A stretch of 57,271 bases of DNA. It comes from an uncultured Clostridia bacterium (GTDB lineage Bacteria; Bacillota; Clostridia; TANB77; CAG-508). The stretch spans positions 1-57,271 of the forward strand of contig CALXAB010000007.1 in the NCBI GenBank assembly GCA_944386175.1, read 5' to 3'. Below the pieces are notes generated by a model. It worked only from the letters and a program-made list of their open reading frames with translations. It ran no database searches and had not been told where the DNA came from. This document shows positions 1 through 7,932 of the stretch, piece after piece (positions within the stretch are counted from its first letter, which is position 1; every line of letters begins with the position of its first letter). The translations under genes and the position numbers were made by a program.

Positions 1-83
1 AATATTATTATGTATTCTCTTAAATTGTTAATAATATGCTCTTTTATTGTTTCTTTTATTTTTAATCGCTTGTTTTTTCCCAT
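1..83 (-). CDS. Start of a spoIIM-like protein (partial, runs off window)
   Basis: Only the first 27 codons are visible, from an ATG at 83-81 running leftwards without a stop. The ribosome binding site (TAAGGAG) sits about 7 nt upstream. The visible protein begins MGKNKRLKIKETIKEHIINN and ends in an isoleucine-rich stretch that looks like the start of a membrane helix. A short basic N-terminus followed by a hydrophobic helix, next to an EndoQ-family gene in a spore-former, suggests stage II sporulation protein M (SpoIIM), part of the engulfment machinery. That identification is an inference from very few residues; the gene start itself is well supported. Confidence 0.5.
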   Translation of the reverse strand, partial: MGKNKRLKIKETIKEHIINNLREYIII

Positions 84-144
84 AAAAAATCTCCTTATCC
101 TTTATACATAATGTGTATGCGATAAGAAAATTTTTAGAACTATT

Positions 145-465
145 ATAGGGGACGTTCCTTCAATCCCTAAAATTCGGGAAAATGGGGACGGACCTGCCTT
201 TAGCTTTAAGGGGACATCATCATAAAATATATGATTTTTCGGTTCAATACATAATTTAAAAAATTCTAAATTAATTTTTTGGCACCCTTTCACTTAGTCC
301 GAGCTAAAGCTCGACGTGAACATTTTCCAAAAAATTAATAAAGAATTTCTAAAATTATTTCAATCACATTCAAAATCACATATTTTATGATGATGTCCCC
401 TTAAAGCTAAAGGCAGGTCCGTCCCCATTTTCCCGAATTTTAGGGATTGAAGGAACGTCCCCTAT
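145..465. repeat. Fold-back element A: 94-bp inverted arms around a 133-nt core
   Basis: Arms 145-238 and 372-465 are reverse complements with one mismatch near their inner ends. The outer ~50 bp of each arm carry the motif GGGGACGTTCCTTCAATCCC and GGGGACGGACCT; the inner part carries TTTAAGGGGACATCATC. The core (239-371) is itself an imperfect hairpin with GAGC-taaa-GCTC at its apex (about 310). The core recurs at 7734-7865 in the opposite orientation with different arms. The right arm supplies the TAG stop of the EndoQ gene (464-462). No coding capacity is seen. This also accounts for the stretch between the spoIIM-like start and the EndoQ gene. Confidence 0.85.
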
Positions 466-1649
466 GAAACTGTTCCATAATTTCCTCCACCACCTGAGTG
501 TACTTCCATCTTTCCTTCTCTTGCTCTTACTATATTTTTAGCTATTTTTTCTCCAACAACACCTTCTATATCATCTTGTGTTAATTTATGCAAAATATTC
601 ATTTCTGTTTGAAAATTATTTAGCAATTTTTCCACTGTTTTTCCACCTACTCCTGGTATAAATCCTAATGGTATCTGGTATATGTATGGAGGTCTATTTT
701 TAGGGCTTTTGGTTTCTTTTTTATCTTTTATCAGCTCTATTCTATCAAAAACTCCAAAAGTAACATTCTTTCCTCCACATATAGGACAAAATTCCACTGG
801 TTCTTTTGTTTCTATTGTTTTTTCACAATCGTCGCAATAAGTTCTATGATATTTTCCAAGTTTTGGATCTAGCCCATAATTAGCTAAAATTTTTCTTCCA
901 TCTTCATTTTTCAATGCTTTTACTACTTCTTTAAATGATATATCTTCTACTTGCATTTTATTATATTCTCTTGCTATTTTAGGTAAAGAATGTGCATCAG
1001 AATTAGTTACAAATGTTTTATTTTCTAGTTCTGATATTGTGTCTGCTAAAAATGTATCTGAACTCAAACCTAGTTCGACAGCAAATATTTTATTATATTT
1101 TTCTTTAAATATATTTTCTAACCTATCTGTACAATTCCCATAATAACTTTTATGTGGTGTAAATATATGTGCTGGAATCAAAATCCCATTATATTTTTCT
1201 ACAATATCAATTAATTCGTATCCTGATAAATTTGATCTTTGTGTACTTAGAGTTATATTTTTTATATGTTTGCTCATTTCCATAGAAAATCCTTTTATGT
1301 CTTCTAAATGTGGGAAAAAACAAACATTATGAGCACTACCACATTTACCATTTCTTCCTTTTTCTGATGTTTCTACTTCACTTCCTAATAAAATGCAAAC
1401 TTTATCTTTATAAATTATTCCTCCATCTTTTAATTCGTACGCTTCCCCTGTTTTTAAGAATTTTTCTATATCTTCTATTACATAAGGTGAAGCACAATCT
1501 ATTATTCCTACTACATTTATTCCTTTTCTTTCTTCACATTCTCTTGCTATATTAGCAAAATTTAGACTTCTTGCTGCTGTTATTTTTATTGGTTTTCCAT
1601 TTTCACTTCTTCCTATGTGTACATGTAAATCTGCAAATATTTCGTACAT
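462..1649 (-). CDS. Endonuclease Q family protein (PHP domain, zinc ribbon, HhH)
   Basis: The 395-aa protein has the PHP metal-site motifs DLHVH (7-11), HN (107-108), PAH and H166, and SDAH (217-220), then a zinc ribbon (C272, C275, C288, C291), then a helix-hairpin-helix segment (IPGVGGKTVEKLL, about 331-343) and a Gly-rich tail. This order matches the TIGR00375/EndoQ family, DNA endonucleases that in characterised members nick 5' of deaminated bases and other lesions. The start has a clear binding site (AAAAGGAGAAAA). The gene lies 15 nt after the 260-aa ORF, so the two are probably co-transcribed. Its TAG stop lies inside the arm of fold-back element A, so the last residues may have been altered by that insertion. 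Family assignment is firm; substrate is inferred. Confidence 0.85.
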   Translation of the reverse strand: MYEIFADLHVHIGRSENGKPIKITAARSLNFANIARECEERKGINVVGIIDCASPYVIEDIEKFLKTGEAYELKDGGIIYKDKVCILLGSEVETSEKGRNGKCGSAHNVCFFPHLEDIKGFSMEMSKHIKNITLSTQRSNLSGYELIDIVEKYNGILIPAHIFTPHKSYYGNCTDRLENIFKEKYNKIFAVELGLSSDTFLADTISELENKTFVTNSDAHSLPKIAREYNKMQVEDISFKEVVKALKNEDGRKILANYGLDPKLGKYHRTYCDDCEKTIETKEPVEFCPICGGKNVTFGVFDRIELIKDKKETKSPKNRPPYIYQIPLGFIPGVGGKTVEKLLNNFQTEMNILHKLTQDDIEGVVGEKIAKNIVRAREGKMEVHSGGGGNYGTVS

Positions 1650-1664
1650 TTTTTCTCCTTTTCC

Positions 1665-2447
1665 CTAATTTTGTAATTCTTCCATATTTTTTAATATTTT
1701 TTTTGTTGTTTCTGGACTGAATAGTGGTCTATTAGGATTATCTATATTTTCAAATATTCCTTCTGCTATATCATTCATATATTGTTTTAATAATTTATCT
1801 ACTTTTGGTTCATATTCATTAATAATATTTTCTATAAATTGAGTTACTGTTTCTGTTTCATTATGTATTTTTACAAGTCGCTTTATTGATGACATATTTA
1901 CTAAGTCATTCATTTGAATTTTTTCCATGAAGTTTATAAATTCTATGAAAGTTTCTAAATATCTATTATACTCATCTTTTAAGTTTCTATGTTCTAATAA
2001 TACTAATGCTTCATCTGGCTTAAAACCTATTCTTTCTGGTCTGTCTAAAAGCATTCCTCCAAACTGATCTATTAATTCTAATATATCACTTTCTCTTTCT
2101 CTTGGATTGCTTCCACTATATCTATTTATTTCTTCACAAATTTTACAAAATCTTTTTCCAAATCCTAATTCTCTTAAATATTCTGCACCTTCCTTTGCAT
2201 AGGAATGTACTTTTTCTATATCTTGTGCATTATTTATTTTTTTACAATTACATAATAATGACACTGTTAATAGTAAATTTTTATCTACTTCTATTTTTGC
2301 ATAATTTAAAAATAGCCTTAATAATTCGGTTTTAAATATAACTGATTTATCAAAATATATTTTTGTTTTTTTAGATAAATAATACACTATTTCCATTTTT
2401 GCCCCTAAATTTTTTTCATCTAAAATATATTCTGCAAAGGTTTCCAT
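1665..2447 (-). CDS. Hypothetical protein, possibly degenerate HD-superfamily
   Basis: 260 aa, start supported by AAAGGAGGAAGAT just upstream. It is soluble, largely helical and acidic, with no signal peptide or membrane segment. The middle (GAEYLRELGFGKRFCKICEE, then DQFGGMLLDRPERIGF at about 127-142) resembles the helical layout of HD-GYP domains, but the metal-binding HD pair and GYP motif are absent, so catalytic activity is not supported. It sits immediately upstream of the EndoQ-family gene, which hints at a shared transcript rather than at a function. I do not recognise a named family. Confidence 0.6.
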   Translation of the reverse strand: METFAEYILDEKNLGAKMEIVYYLSKKTKIYFDKSVIFKTELLRLFLNYAKIEVDKNLLLTVSLLCNCKKINNAQDIEKVHSYAKEGAEYLRELGFGKRFCKICEEINRYSGSNPRERESDILELIDQFGGMLLDRPERIGFKPDEALVLLEHRNLKDEYNRYLETFIEFINFMEKIQMNDLVNMSSIKRLVKIHNETETVTQFIENIINEYEPKVDKLLKQYMNDIAEGIFENIDNPNRPLFSPETTKKILKNMEELQN

Positions 2448-2676
2448 ATCTTCCTCCTTTGTTATGTTTGTAACTACGTTTTATGAAAATTAATATTTTT
2501 AATATTATTTTTACCTTTATAGTGATATGCATACAATTTTATTATAAATTAAAAAACTCTTTTTTTCAATGTTTTTTGTTTATGTCATATAAATGTAATA
2601 AATTTATTTTGTAAAATCATTTACATTCTAAATATTTTTTCATACTATAATTTTTTCTAGTTATCTTAATTATATT

Positions 2677-3111
2677 TTATAATTCTTTTATAGCTTGTCT
2701 TGCTAATTCATCACATCTATTATTAAATTCATTATCACTATGCCCTTTTACTTTTATAAAATTTACTTTATGTACTTTAGTTAATTTATATAATTCTTCC
2801 CATAACTCTTTGTTTTTTACTGGTTCTTTATTTGCTGTTTTCCAATTATTCTTTTGCCAGTTATATATCCAACCTTGATTAAAACAATTAACAACATATG
2901 CACTGTCGCTATATAAGTCGACTTCACATGGATATTTTATCATTTTTAGTCCTTCTATTACTGCTGTAATTTCCATTATATTATTAGTTGTATCCTTTTT
3001 TCCTCCTGATATTTCTTTTTTATTATCTTTGTACATAAGGATTGCTCCCCAACCTCCTGGACCTGGGTTTCCTGAACATGCTCCATCTGTGTATATTGTT
3101 ACTTTTTCCAT
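2677..3111 (-). CDS. rnhA: Ribonuclease HI
   Basis: The 144-aa protein is the normal length for bacterial RNase HI and starts with the hallmark [15 protein letters not shown]. The four catalytic carboxylates are visible: D9, E47, D69 and D134, and the conserved H124 is in VKGHSDN. It hydrolyses the RNA strand of RNA-DNA hybrids, removing primers and R-loops, in the cytoplasm. It is a single gene between a 229-nt AT-rich gap and the divergent tmcAL. The start is preceded by AAAGGATGTG, a moderate binding site. Confidence 0.95.
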   Translation of the reverse strand: MEKVTIYTDGACSGNPGPGGWGAILMYKDNKKEISGGKKDTTNNIMEITAVIEGLKMIKYPCEVDLYSDSAYVVNCFNQGWIYNWQKNNWKTANKEPVKNKELWEELYKLTKVHKVNFIKVKGHSDNEFNNRCDELARQAIKEL

Positions 3112-3243
3112 TTTTTATCACATCCTTTCTTCGTGTACAAATTTATATAATTCTATATTGTAAAAATCATAAAAATATTCTATAATTGATTATATCATTT
3201 ATTTGTAAAAAAAGTAAATATTAAAATGTTAAAAATATATTTA

Positions 3244-3270
3244 CCAATTTTGGACACGTCCCCAAATTGG
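3244..3270 (+). repeat. 27-nt palindromic repeat, copy 1
   Basis: CCAATTTTGG-acacgtc-CCCAAATTGG forms a short hairpin just upstream of tmcAL. Near-identical copies lie at 28847-28873 (one base different) and, more diverged, at 23961-23987. All three are intergenic. Confidence 0.7.
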
Positions 3271-3316
3271 AAAATTGCCTTTTATGGGCAAATGTTTAAA
3301 AGGAGGGAATCTAATA

Positions 3317-4549
3317 ATGGGAAAAGTTTTAGGTATTGTTGCTGAATACAATCCTTTTCATAATGGTCATTTATACCATTTAGAAGAATCTAAAAAGGCT
3401 ACTGGAGCTAATTACACAGTTGCTATTATGTCTGGTAATTTTACCCAACGTGGTGATACTTCTATTATTGATAAATGGTCTAAAACTAAAATTGCTTTAA
3501 GCAATGGTATTGATATTGTCATTGAATTACCTTTATTGTATTCTATTTCTAGTGCTGAAAATTTTGCTGAGGGTGCTATTAAAATATTAGATTCTTTAAA
3601 AGTTGTTGATTATATTTCATTTGGTGCTGAAACTTCTAATATTAAAATTTTAGATAAAATTGCTGATGTTTTATATAATGAACCTAAAGAATATAAAGCC
3701 CTTTTGGCTCATGAGTTAAGTAAAGGTATATCTTACCCTAAAGCTCGTGATAATGCTTTAATGATGTATTTAAATAATATTAGACAACTTTCTAATGTAG
3801 TTTCTTCTCCTAATAATATTCTAGGCATTGAGTACTTAAAAGCTTTAAAGAAATTTAATAGCAATATTCTTCCTATTGCTATTCCTAGGTTTTCTTCAGA
3901 ATATAATGATACTTCTTTTTCTGGAAACATTGCTAGTGCTACTGCTATTAGAAATATTATAAAAAATAAGGGATTTGATATTTTACAAAAATTATTACCT
4001 AGTAGCAGTTATTCTATTTTGATGGATAATATAAAAGTTGGACATATTGTTCCTGATATTACAGTTTTTGAAAAAGAGATAATATACAATTTAAGAAAAA
4101 TGAATATCAGTGAAATTAGTGAATTAGCTGATGTATCTGAAGGTTTAGAATTTGCAATAAAAAATGCTGCAAATTCTTGTAATAGTATTGTTGAGTTTTT
4201 AAATATTATTAAGTCTAAAAGATATACTACTACTAGATTACAACGTATTTTATTATATTCTTTATTGGGTATTACAAAAAGAGATATTTCTCTTTCTAAA
4301 AAATGTTTGCCTTATATTAGAGTTTTAGGTTTTAATGAACGTGGTAAATACTTAATCTCAGAAGTCGCAAAGGCTAATCCTAAACTTAATATTGTTACTT
4401 CTGTTAAGAAGTTTTCTGATAATAATTCGAATAAAAATTTGAAACTTATGCTTGATAAAGATATTTGGGCTACTAATGTTTATTCTATTGGCTATGAGTA
4501 TGATTCTTGGAGTAATTTGGATTTTACTCAAAAGATGATTATACTTTGA
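3317..4549 (+). CDS. tmcAL: tRNA(Met) cytidine acetate ligase (TmcAL/YlbM family)
   Basis: The protein is 410 aa from the ATG at 3317; an in-frame ATG 42 nt earlier exists, but AAGGAGGG lies 9 nt before 3317, and homologues start with GIVAEYNPFHNGH. The nucleotidyl-transferase HxGH-type motif is H15-N-G-H18, and NFTQRGD and SATAIRNII are also family-typical. The family activates acetate with ATP to form N4-acetylcytidine at the wobble position of elongator tRNA-Met, which secures AUA/AUG decoding. It is monocistronic, divergent from rnhA, and ends at a strong terminator. Confidence 0.93.
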   Translation: MGKVLGIVAEYNPFHNGHLYHLEESKKATGANYTVAIMSGNFTQRGDTSIIDKWSKTKIALSNGIDIVIELPLLYSISSAENFAEGAIKILDSLKVVDYISFGAETSNIKILDKIADVLYNEPKEYKALLAHELSKGISYPKARDNALMMYLNNIRQLSNVVSSPNNILGIEYLKALKKFNSNILPIAIPRFSSEYNDTSFSGNIASATAIRNIIKNKGFDILQKLLPSSSYSILMDNIKVGHIVPDITVFEKEIIYNLRKMNISEISELADVSEGLEFAIKNAANSCNSIVEFLNIIKSKRYTTTRLQRILLYSLLGITKRDISLSKKCLPYIRVLGFNERGKYLISEVAKANPKLNIVTSVKKFSDNNSNKNLKLMLDKDIWATNVYSIGYEYDSWSNLDFTQKMIIL

Positions 4550-4584
4550 CAAAATCATGCAAGTTTGTTGTAACTAAAATTCTG

Positions 4585-4628
4585 AAAAAACACTACATTT
4601 TGCTTTTAGTGGCAATGTAGTGTTTTTT
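4585..4628 (+). terminator. Intrinsic terminator after tmcAL (bidirectional)
   Basis: The stem AAAAAACACTACATT / AATGTAGTGTTTTTT has an inner TTGC/GCAA extension and ends in a T-run on the + strand. The A-run on the 5' side would also serve transcripts from the other strand. Confidence 0.85.
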
Positions 4629-4639
4629 ACTTACTTTTA

Positions 4640-4768
4640 TGTGGTAACTTATACATTGTAGCACAGGACTTTGAGCTAGTCATAAGTCCTAACCCCCTAT
4701 ATGTTTTGACAGCCTATCAAAATATGGGGGCTCTGCGAGGCAATACACCATCTGTTAAAGGATTACAA
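4640..4768. ncRNA. Candidate structured RNA (6S-like?) between tmcAL and ssrA
   Basis: This stretch is markedly more GC-rich and palindromic than its surroundings. It has an AGGACTT/AAGTCCT stem (about 4667-4693), a long hairpin CCCCCTATATGTTTTGA / TCAAAATATGGGGG (about 4694-4731) and a following CTCTGCGAGGC. The long hairpin followed by a CUCUGCG-type element recalls 6S RNA, but no covariance support is available and I cannot fix the strand or ends. It is bounded by terminators on both sides, which suits an independent small RNA. No credible protein-coding frame is seen. Confidence 0.35.
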
Positions 4769-4797
4769 AAAAAAAACCAACTTTTAAAGATTGATTC
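4768..4797 (-). terminator. Probable tmRNA terminator
   Basis: On the - strand a weak stem CAATCTT / AAGTTG is followed by GG and ten T residues, about 45 nt beyond the tmRNA CCA end. Confidence 0.55.
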
Positions 4798-4838
4798 TCT
4801 TTATAATCTGTTTCTATTAGTTCGAACAGAAAAGTCAT

Positions 4839-5192
4839 TGGTGGAGATGAGGAGAGTCGAACTCCTGTCCATAAAACCTTCCATATAAACTTCTACAAGT
4901 TTAGTCTATCTTTTATATTCATTTTATTTTCACCGATAAACAGGTTAAAATAAAATATAGCTTTTAAAATACCCTCTACTTTCAAAGCTAAAGTAGATTT
5001 GTTTCCCACTAGTATGACACCTTATCTAAATAAGTGGGCTATTTAGTAAAGTGTAGCTACACTTAGGCAGCTAATGCTACTTCTTGTTTGTTAGCGTTTA
5101 TTTTTAAATTTTGCTTTTTTTAAGTGGCCAAAGCAACCATCCACTACTTGCTATTTATATTTTGGGTAGTATGTCGAAACCATTACATCCCC
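4839..5192 (-). ncRNA. ssrA: tmRNA (ssrA)
   Basis: The transcript starts GGGGATGTAATGGTTTCGAC (5192 downwards) and ends with a T-arm and acceptor GTTCGACTCTCCTCATCTCCACCA-type sequence with an encoded CCA at 4841-4839, about 354 nt in all. The resume codon GCT at 5095 opens a short frame encoding ANKQEVALAA followed by TAA (5065-5063). tmRNA with SmpB rescues ribosomes stalled on broken mRNAs and tags the product for proteolysis; the tag ends in the protease-recognised ALAA. Short + strand reading frames across this locus are not genes. Confidence 0.96.
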
Positions 5193-5298
5193 ATATACTA
5201 ATTAATTATACTATATCTTTGGCTTTTTATCAATAAAATTTTTATTATTTTATTACACATTTTTACTATTATTTCATATTATATACTGGTGATTTAAT

Positions 5299-5787
5299 AT
5301 GAGTATTGTTCCTACAGATGTTAATTATAGCTATAACATACTAAGAAGTAATTTAACTGAATTAAATTACAAATATCCCTTTTTAAATATTCAAATTGTT
5401 GGAAATAGTGTTATGGATAAAAATATTTATGTTGTGAAACTTGGAAAAGGCCCTAATAAAGTATTTTATTCTGCTTCTATACATGCCAATGAATGGATTA
5501 CAAGTGTTGTTTTAATGAAATTTATTGAAGATTATTCACAAGCATATGTGGATAATAGTTCTCTTTATGGATATAACATAAGGAATTTATTCAATAATTC
5601 TAGTATATACATTATGCCTATGGTAAATCCAGATGGAGTTAATCTAGTAACTGGTAGCTTACCAACTGGTTCTTATGCTTATGAAAATGCATTAAATATT
5701 TCTAAAAATTTTCCAGATATTCCTTTTCCTTCTGGTTGGAAAGCAAATATCAATGGTGTAGATTTAGAAAATTTACAACCAATTTAA
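5299..5787 (+). pseudogene. M14 zinc carboxypeptidase, N-terminal half (interrupted gene)
   Basis: The frame encodes 162 aa matching the first half of an M14 carboxypeptidase: the zinc-binding HANE motif (H62, E65), MVNPDGVNLVTG (108-119) and the conserved GVDL (153-156). Normal homology stops at GVDL; the next codons (ENLQPI, stop) come from inserted DNA. The missing half, starting again with GVDLNLQFPAGW, is found 10.6 kb away at 16379. Joined, the gene would encode about 305 aa. Members of the family cleave peptidoglycan peptides (gamma-D-glutamyl-diamino acid bonds) or other C-terminal residues. The third zinc ligand and catalytic Glu are in the other half, so this piece should be inactive. 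Confidence 0.85.
5755..5766 (+). other. Left junction (attL-like core GGTGTAGATTTA)
   Basis: The 12-bp sequence GGTGTAGATTTA, encoding GVDL of the peptidase, occurs here and again at 16379-16390, exactly where the two gene halves should join. It is either the shared core of attL/attR or a target duplication. Confidence 0.75.
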
Positions 5788-5842
5788 AAATCTTATGATT
5801 AATTAATTGCAAGACTTTACTTATTTTTTACTTTTTTCATTA

Positions 5843-5921
5843 AATAGCAAAAATGAAGATTTTGCTATTTAACAAGGTTAATTTATCTTAGAATGCAAAA
5901 AATACAAAGCATTTTTTGCAT
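5843..5921 (-). terminator. Two hairpins downstream of the 239-aa gene
   Basis: AAATAGCAAAA/TTTTGCTATTT (5843-5872) and ATGCAAAAAAT/ATTTTTTGCAT (5893-5921) both form strong stems; either could terminate the - strand transcript ending at 5946. Confidence 0.5.
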
Positions 5922-5945
5922 ATGTGCGCCAACAGCTTTCTTTCG

Positions 5946-6665
5946 TTAACTCGCAATTTCATTATATTTACCATTTTGATATATGAATAAATCCCCTTCT
6001 TTTGCATCTTGATATAAATCTTTTGGGAATTCTATTTCTTCAATTCCTTCTATACCACCATCTACAACATTGTCTATGTCATATAACCATATTCGTCCAT
6101 CATATTTTTCGCCTACTTCATACGTATGCCCTTCTATTCTTTTACTATTTAAAAATTCACGCTGTTCTTCTAGTTTTTCTTTAATCATTGTATTTATTTC
6201 TTTTCCAACATTTTCTGTCCCTTCATTATCTAATACAAATTCCATATCTTGCTTTCTTAACACACTTCCTAAAGTAACACCTTCTGGTAATTCTTGTTTT
6301 GATTTTGTAATTACTTCATGACTTTTCCCTGGTTCACAAATACATAGATTATAAGAATTAATATCATTAGAATTTACGTCATAAATATAATACATTTCTC
6401 CTTTTTCTTTGGTATTTTCACTATACCTTTGTAATATTTCTGATCTTTCATTTAACATTTTATCCTTGTATCTACCAATTACCTTTTCTCCATGAAGTGT
6501 TAAATCATCTAAATTTATATTATTAAAATTAGAATTCGTATCAGATATGTTGCTACTATTTGTTATAGTATTTTCTAAATAATTTGATAACTCTTTCATA
6601 AAATTTTGTACAAAATTATTCTCCTTTAAATTATTAAATAAGTCATTTACAATGCCTAAATTCAA
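5946..6665 (-). CDS. Hypothetical protein
   Basis: 239 aa starting at a TTG (6665) with AAGGAGTGA upstream. It is acidic and hydrophilic, with no signal peptide or membrane helix. The first ~60 residues are Asn/Ser-rich and probably flexible; the C-terminal ~60 residues (YEVGEKYDGRIWLYDIDN onwards) look like a compact beta-rich domain. It is the last gene of the element and follows the nuclease gene by about 150 nt. I do not recognise the family; the pairing might indicate an immunity or accessory protein for the nuclease, but nothing in the sequence proves it. Confidence 0.6.
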   Translation of the reverse strand: MNLGIVNDLFNNLKENNFVQNFMKELSNYLENTITNSSNISDTNSNFNNINLDDLTLHGEKVIGRYKDKMLNERSEILQRYSENTKEKGEMYYIYDVNSNDINSYNLCICEPGKSHEVITKSKQELPEGVTLGSVLRKQDMEFVLDNEGTENVGKEINTMIKEKLEEQREFLNSKRIEGHTYEVGEKYDGRIWLYDIDNVVDGGIEGIEEIEFPKDLYQDAKEGDLFIYQNGKYNEIAS

Positions 6666-6819
6666 TATGCAATCACTCCTTTTTTATTTTACTTTATTGT
6701 TGGAAATTCTACTATTGACATATAGTAGTAAGAATTAAACTAGAGCGATTATATATTATTTTACATAAATTTGCAATAGATTTTTGCATTTTTTTGAGAT
6801 TTGAGAGTTCCGAAGTTTA

Positions 6820-7581
6820 TTACTCTACATGGCTTTCTCCAGTTGTATAATCAATAACTATTCCTGGTTGCACATTGTAACAATAAACATTAAAATGAAT
6901 TCCTTTGCCTTTGTCTTCAATAGACCAAGCTTCCATTTGTACTCCACTTGCTAATTTATTATCTCCATCAAATATAGGCGTTACTCTGTATAAAACATGA
7001 TTACTTTCATTTTTATCAATGTAGTCTGCTACCCTGTTTTCAAATGGTAACATTCCTTCTGTATTTAAGTATCTTGTTCCTGTAATCAGATTCTTTTTAT
7101 TATCGTTTTCTCCTGCAAGTTGCCAACCTATTAAATGACAGCGATTATACAAATATTTATCTTTAATTACTTCATCATATCTTTTTTGTACCCATCCAGA
7201 AAGATCTTTAATATTTCCTATTTCTCCACGTTTTTCATTTTCTTTTGGCATTATTTCCTTACAAATATTTGCATAAGCTACACCGCTTCTTCCCAAACCA
7301 TCCCATTCACTATATTTCTCAAAACTTTCAGTTGTATAATCTTCTTCTGTAAAATATGGAATATTGTTGTTTATTTCTATATAAGGATTTGATGTGTACT
7401 CTGGAATTGTAGATAAATCAAATGTTGTTTCTGTATTTTGATTTATATTTTCTGTATTTCCTTTATCTAAATCCTGTGTATTTTGAGTTATATCTCCTAT
7501 AGCTATAATACAAATTAATAATATTATTGAACCTATAAATTTCCAAAGTTTTTGATTTTTATTTTTTCCTTTTTTACTCAT
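6820..7581 (-). CDS. Secreted/membrane-anchored DNA/RNA non-specific endonuclease
   Basis: 253 aa with a basic N-terminus and one hydrophobic segment (about 13-29), then a low-complexity Asn/Thr linker, then the catalytic domain. The core motif YNRCHLIGWQLAGENDNKKN (145-164) contains the general-base His149 and the metal-binding Asn region, followed by LITGTRYLN and MLPFENRVADYI. This is the layout of Endonuclease_NS-type secreted DNases of Gram-positive bacteria (EndA/streptodornase-like). The segment may be an uncleaved anchor or signal peptide. In the element it could serve nutrient scavenging, DNA uptake or competition; context does not decide. Start has AGAGGTAATTTT upstream. Confidence 0.85.
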   Translation of the reverse strand: MSKKGKNKNQKLWKFIGSIILLICIIAIGDITQNTQDLDKGNTENINQNTETTFDLSTIPEYTSNPYIEINNNIPYFTEEDYTTESFEKYSEWDGLGRSGVAYANICKEIMPKENEKRGEIGNIKDLSGWVQKRYDEVIKDKYLYNRCHLIGWQLAGENDNKKNLITGTRYLNTEGMLPFENRVADYIDKNESNHVLYRVTPIFDGDNKLASGVQMEAWSIEDKGKGIHFNVYCYNVQPGIVIDYTTGESHVE

Positions 7582-7682
7582 AAAATTACCTCTTTTGTTT
7601 TTATTATTTTTTTAAATACTATCATAAAAGAAAAAATACATCAACTTTTAAAAGAATTTTTATTCATTTAACTAGTTTTATA

Positions 7683-7916
7683 TTACGATTCACAGCCATA
7701 TGGGAGACAGTACACTCATAAATATAGTATTTTGAATGTGATTGGAGTAATTTTAGAAATTCTTTATTAATTTTTTGGGTAATGTTCACGTCGAGCGAAG
7801 CGAGGACTAAGTGAAAGGGCACCAAAAAATTAATTTAGAATTTTTTAAATTATGTATTGAACCGAAAAATACTATATTTATGAGTGTACTGTCTCCCATA
7901 TGGCTGTGAATCGTAA
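7683..7916. repeat. Fold-back element B: 51-bp inverted arms around the same core as A
   Basis: Arms 7683-7733 and 7866-7916 are exact reverse complements (containing GATTCACAGCCATATGGGAG and ACAGTACACTCATAAATATAG). The core 7734-7865 is about 90% identical to the core of element A, in reverse orientation. The arms have no similarity to those of A. The central loop differs in an apex stem (GCGAAGC instead of GAGCtaaaGCTC). It fills the 351-nt gap between the nuclease and the recombinase; nothing else is seen there. Confidence 0.85.
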
Positions 7917-7932
7917 CATTTTTGTATTGCAT

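Noticed and set aside
102-293. 63-codon frame on the - strand within element A
   Set aside because: It is made from the palindromic arm; no homology-like features, and the arms vary between copies.
145-465. Element A as a simple intrinsic terminator of the EndoQ gene
   Set aside because: Arms of 94 bp with a core that recurs elsewhere far exceed a terminator, although it may still act as one.
4706-4888. 60-codon frame on the + strand
   Set aside because: It overlaps the tmRNA 3' end and the structured RNA region.
5299-5787. A complete short M14 peptidase
   Set aside because: It lacks the third zinc ligand and catalytic Glu, both found in the matching half at 16379-16840.
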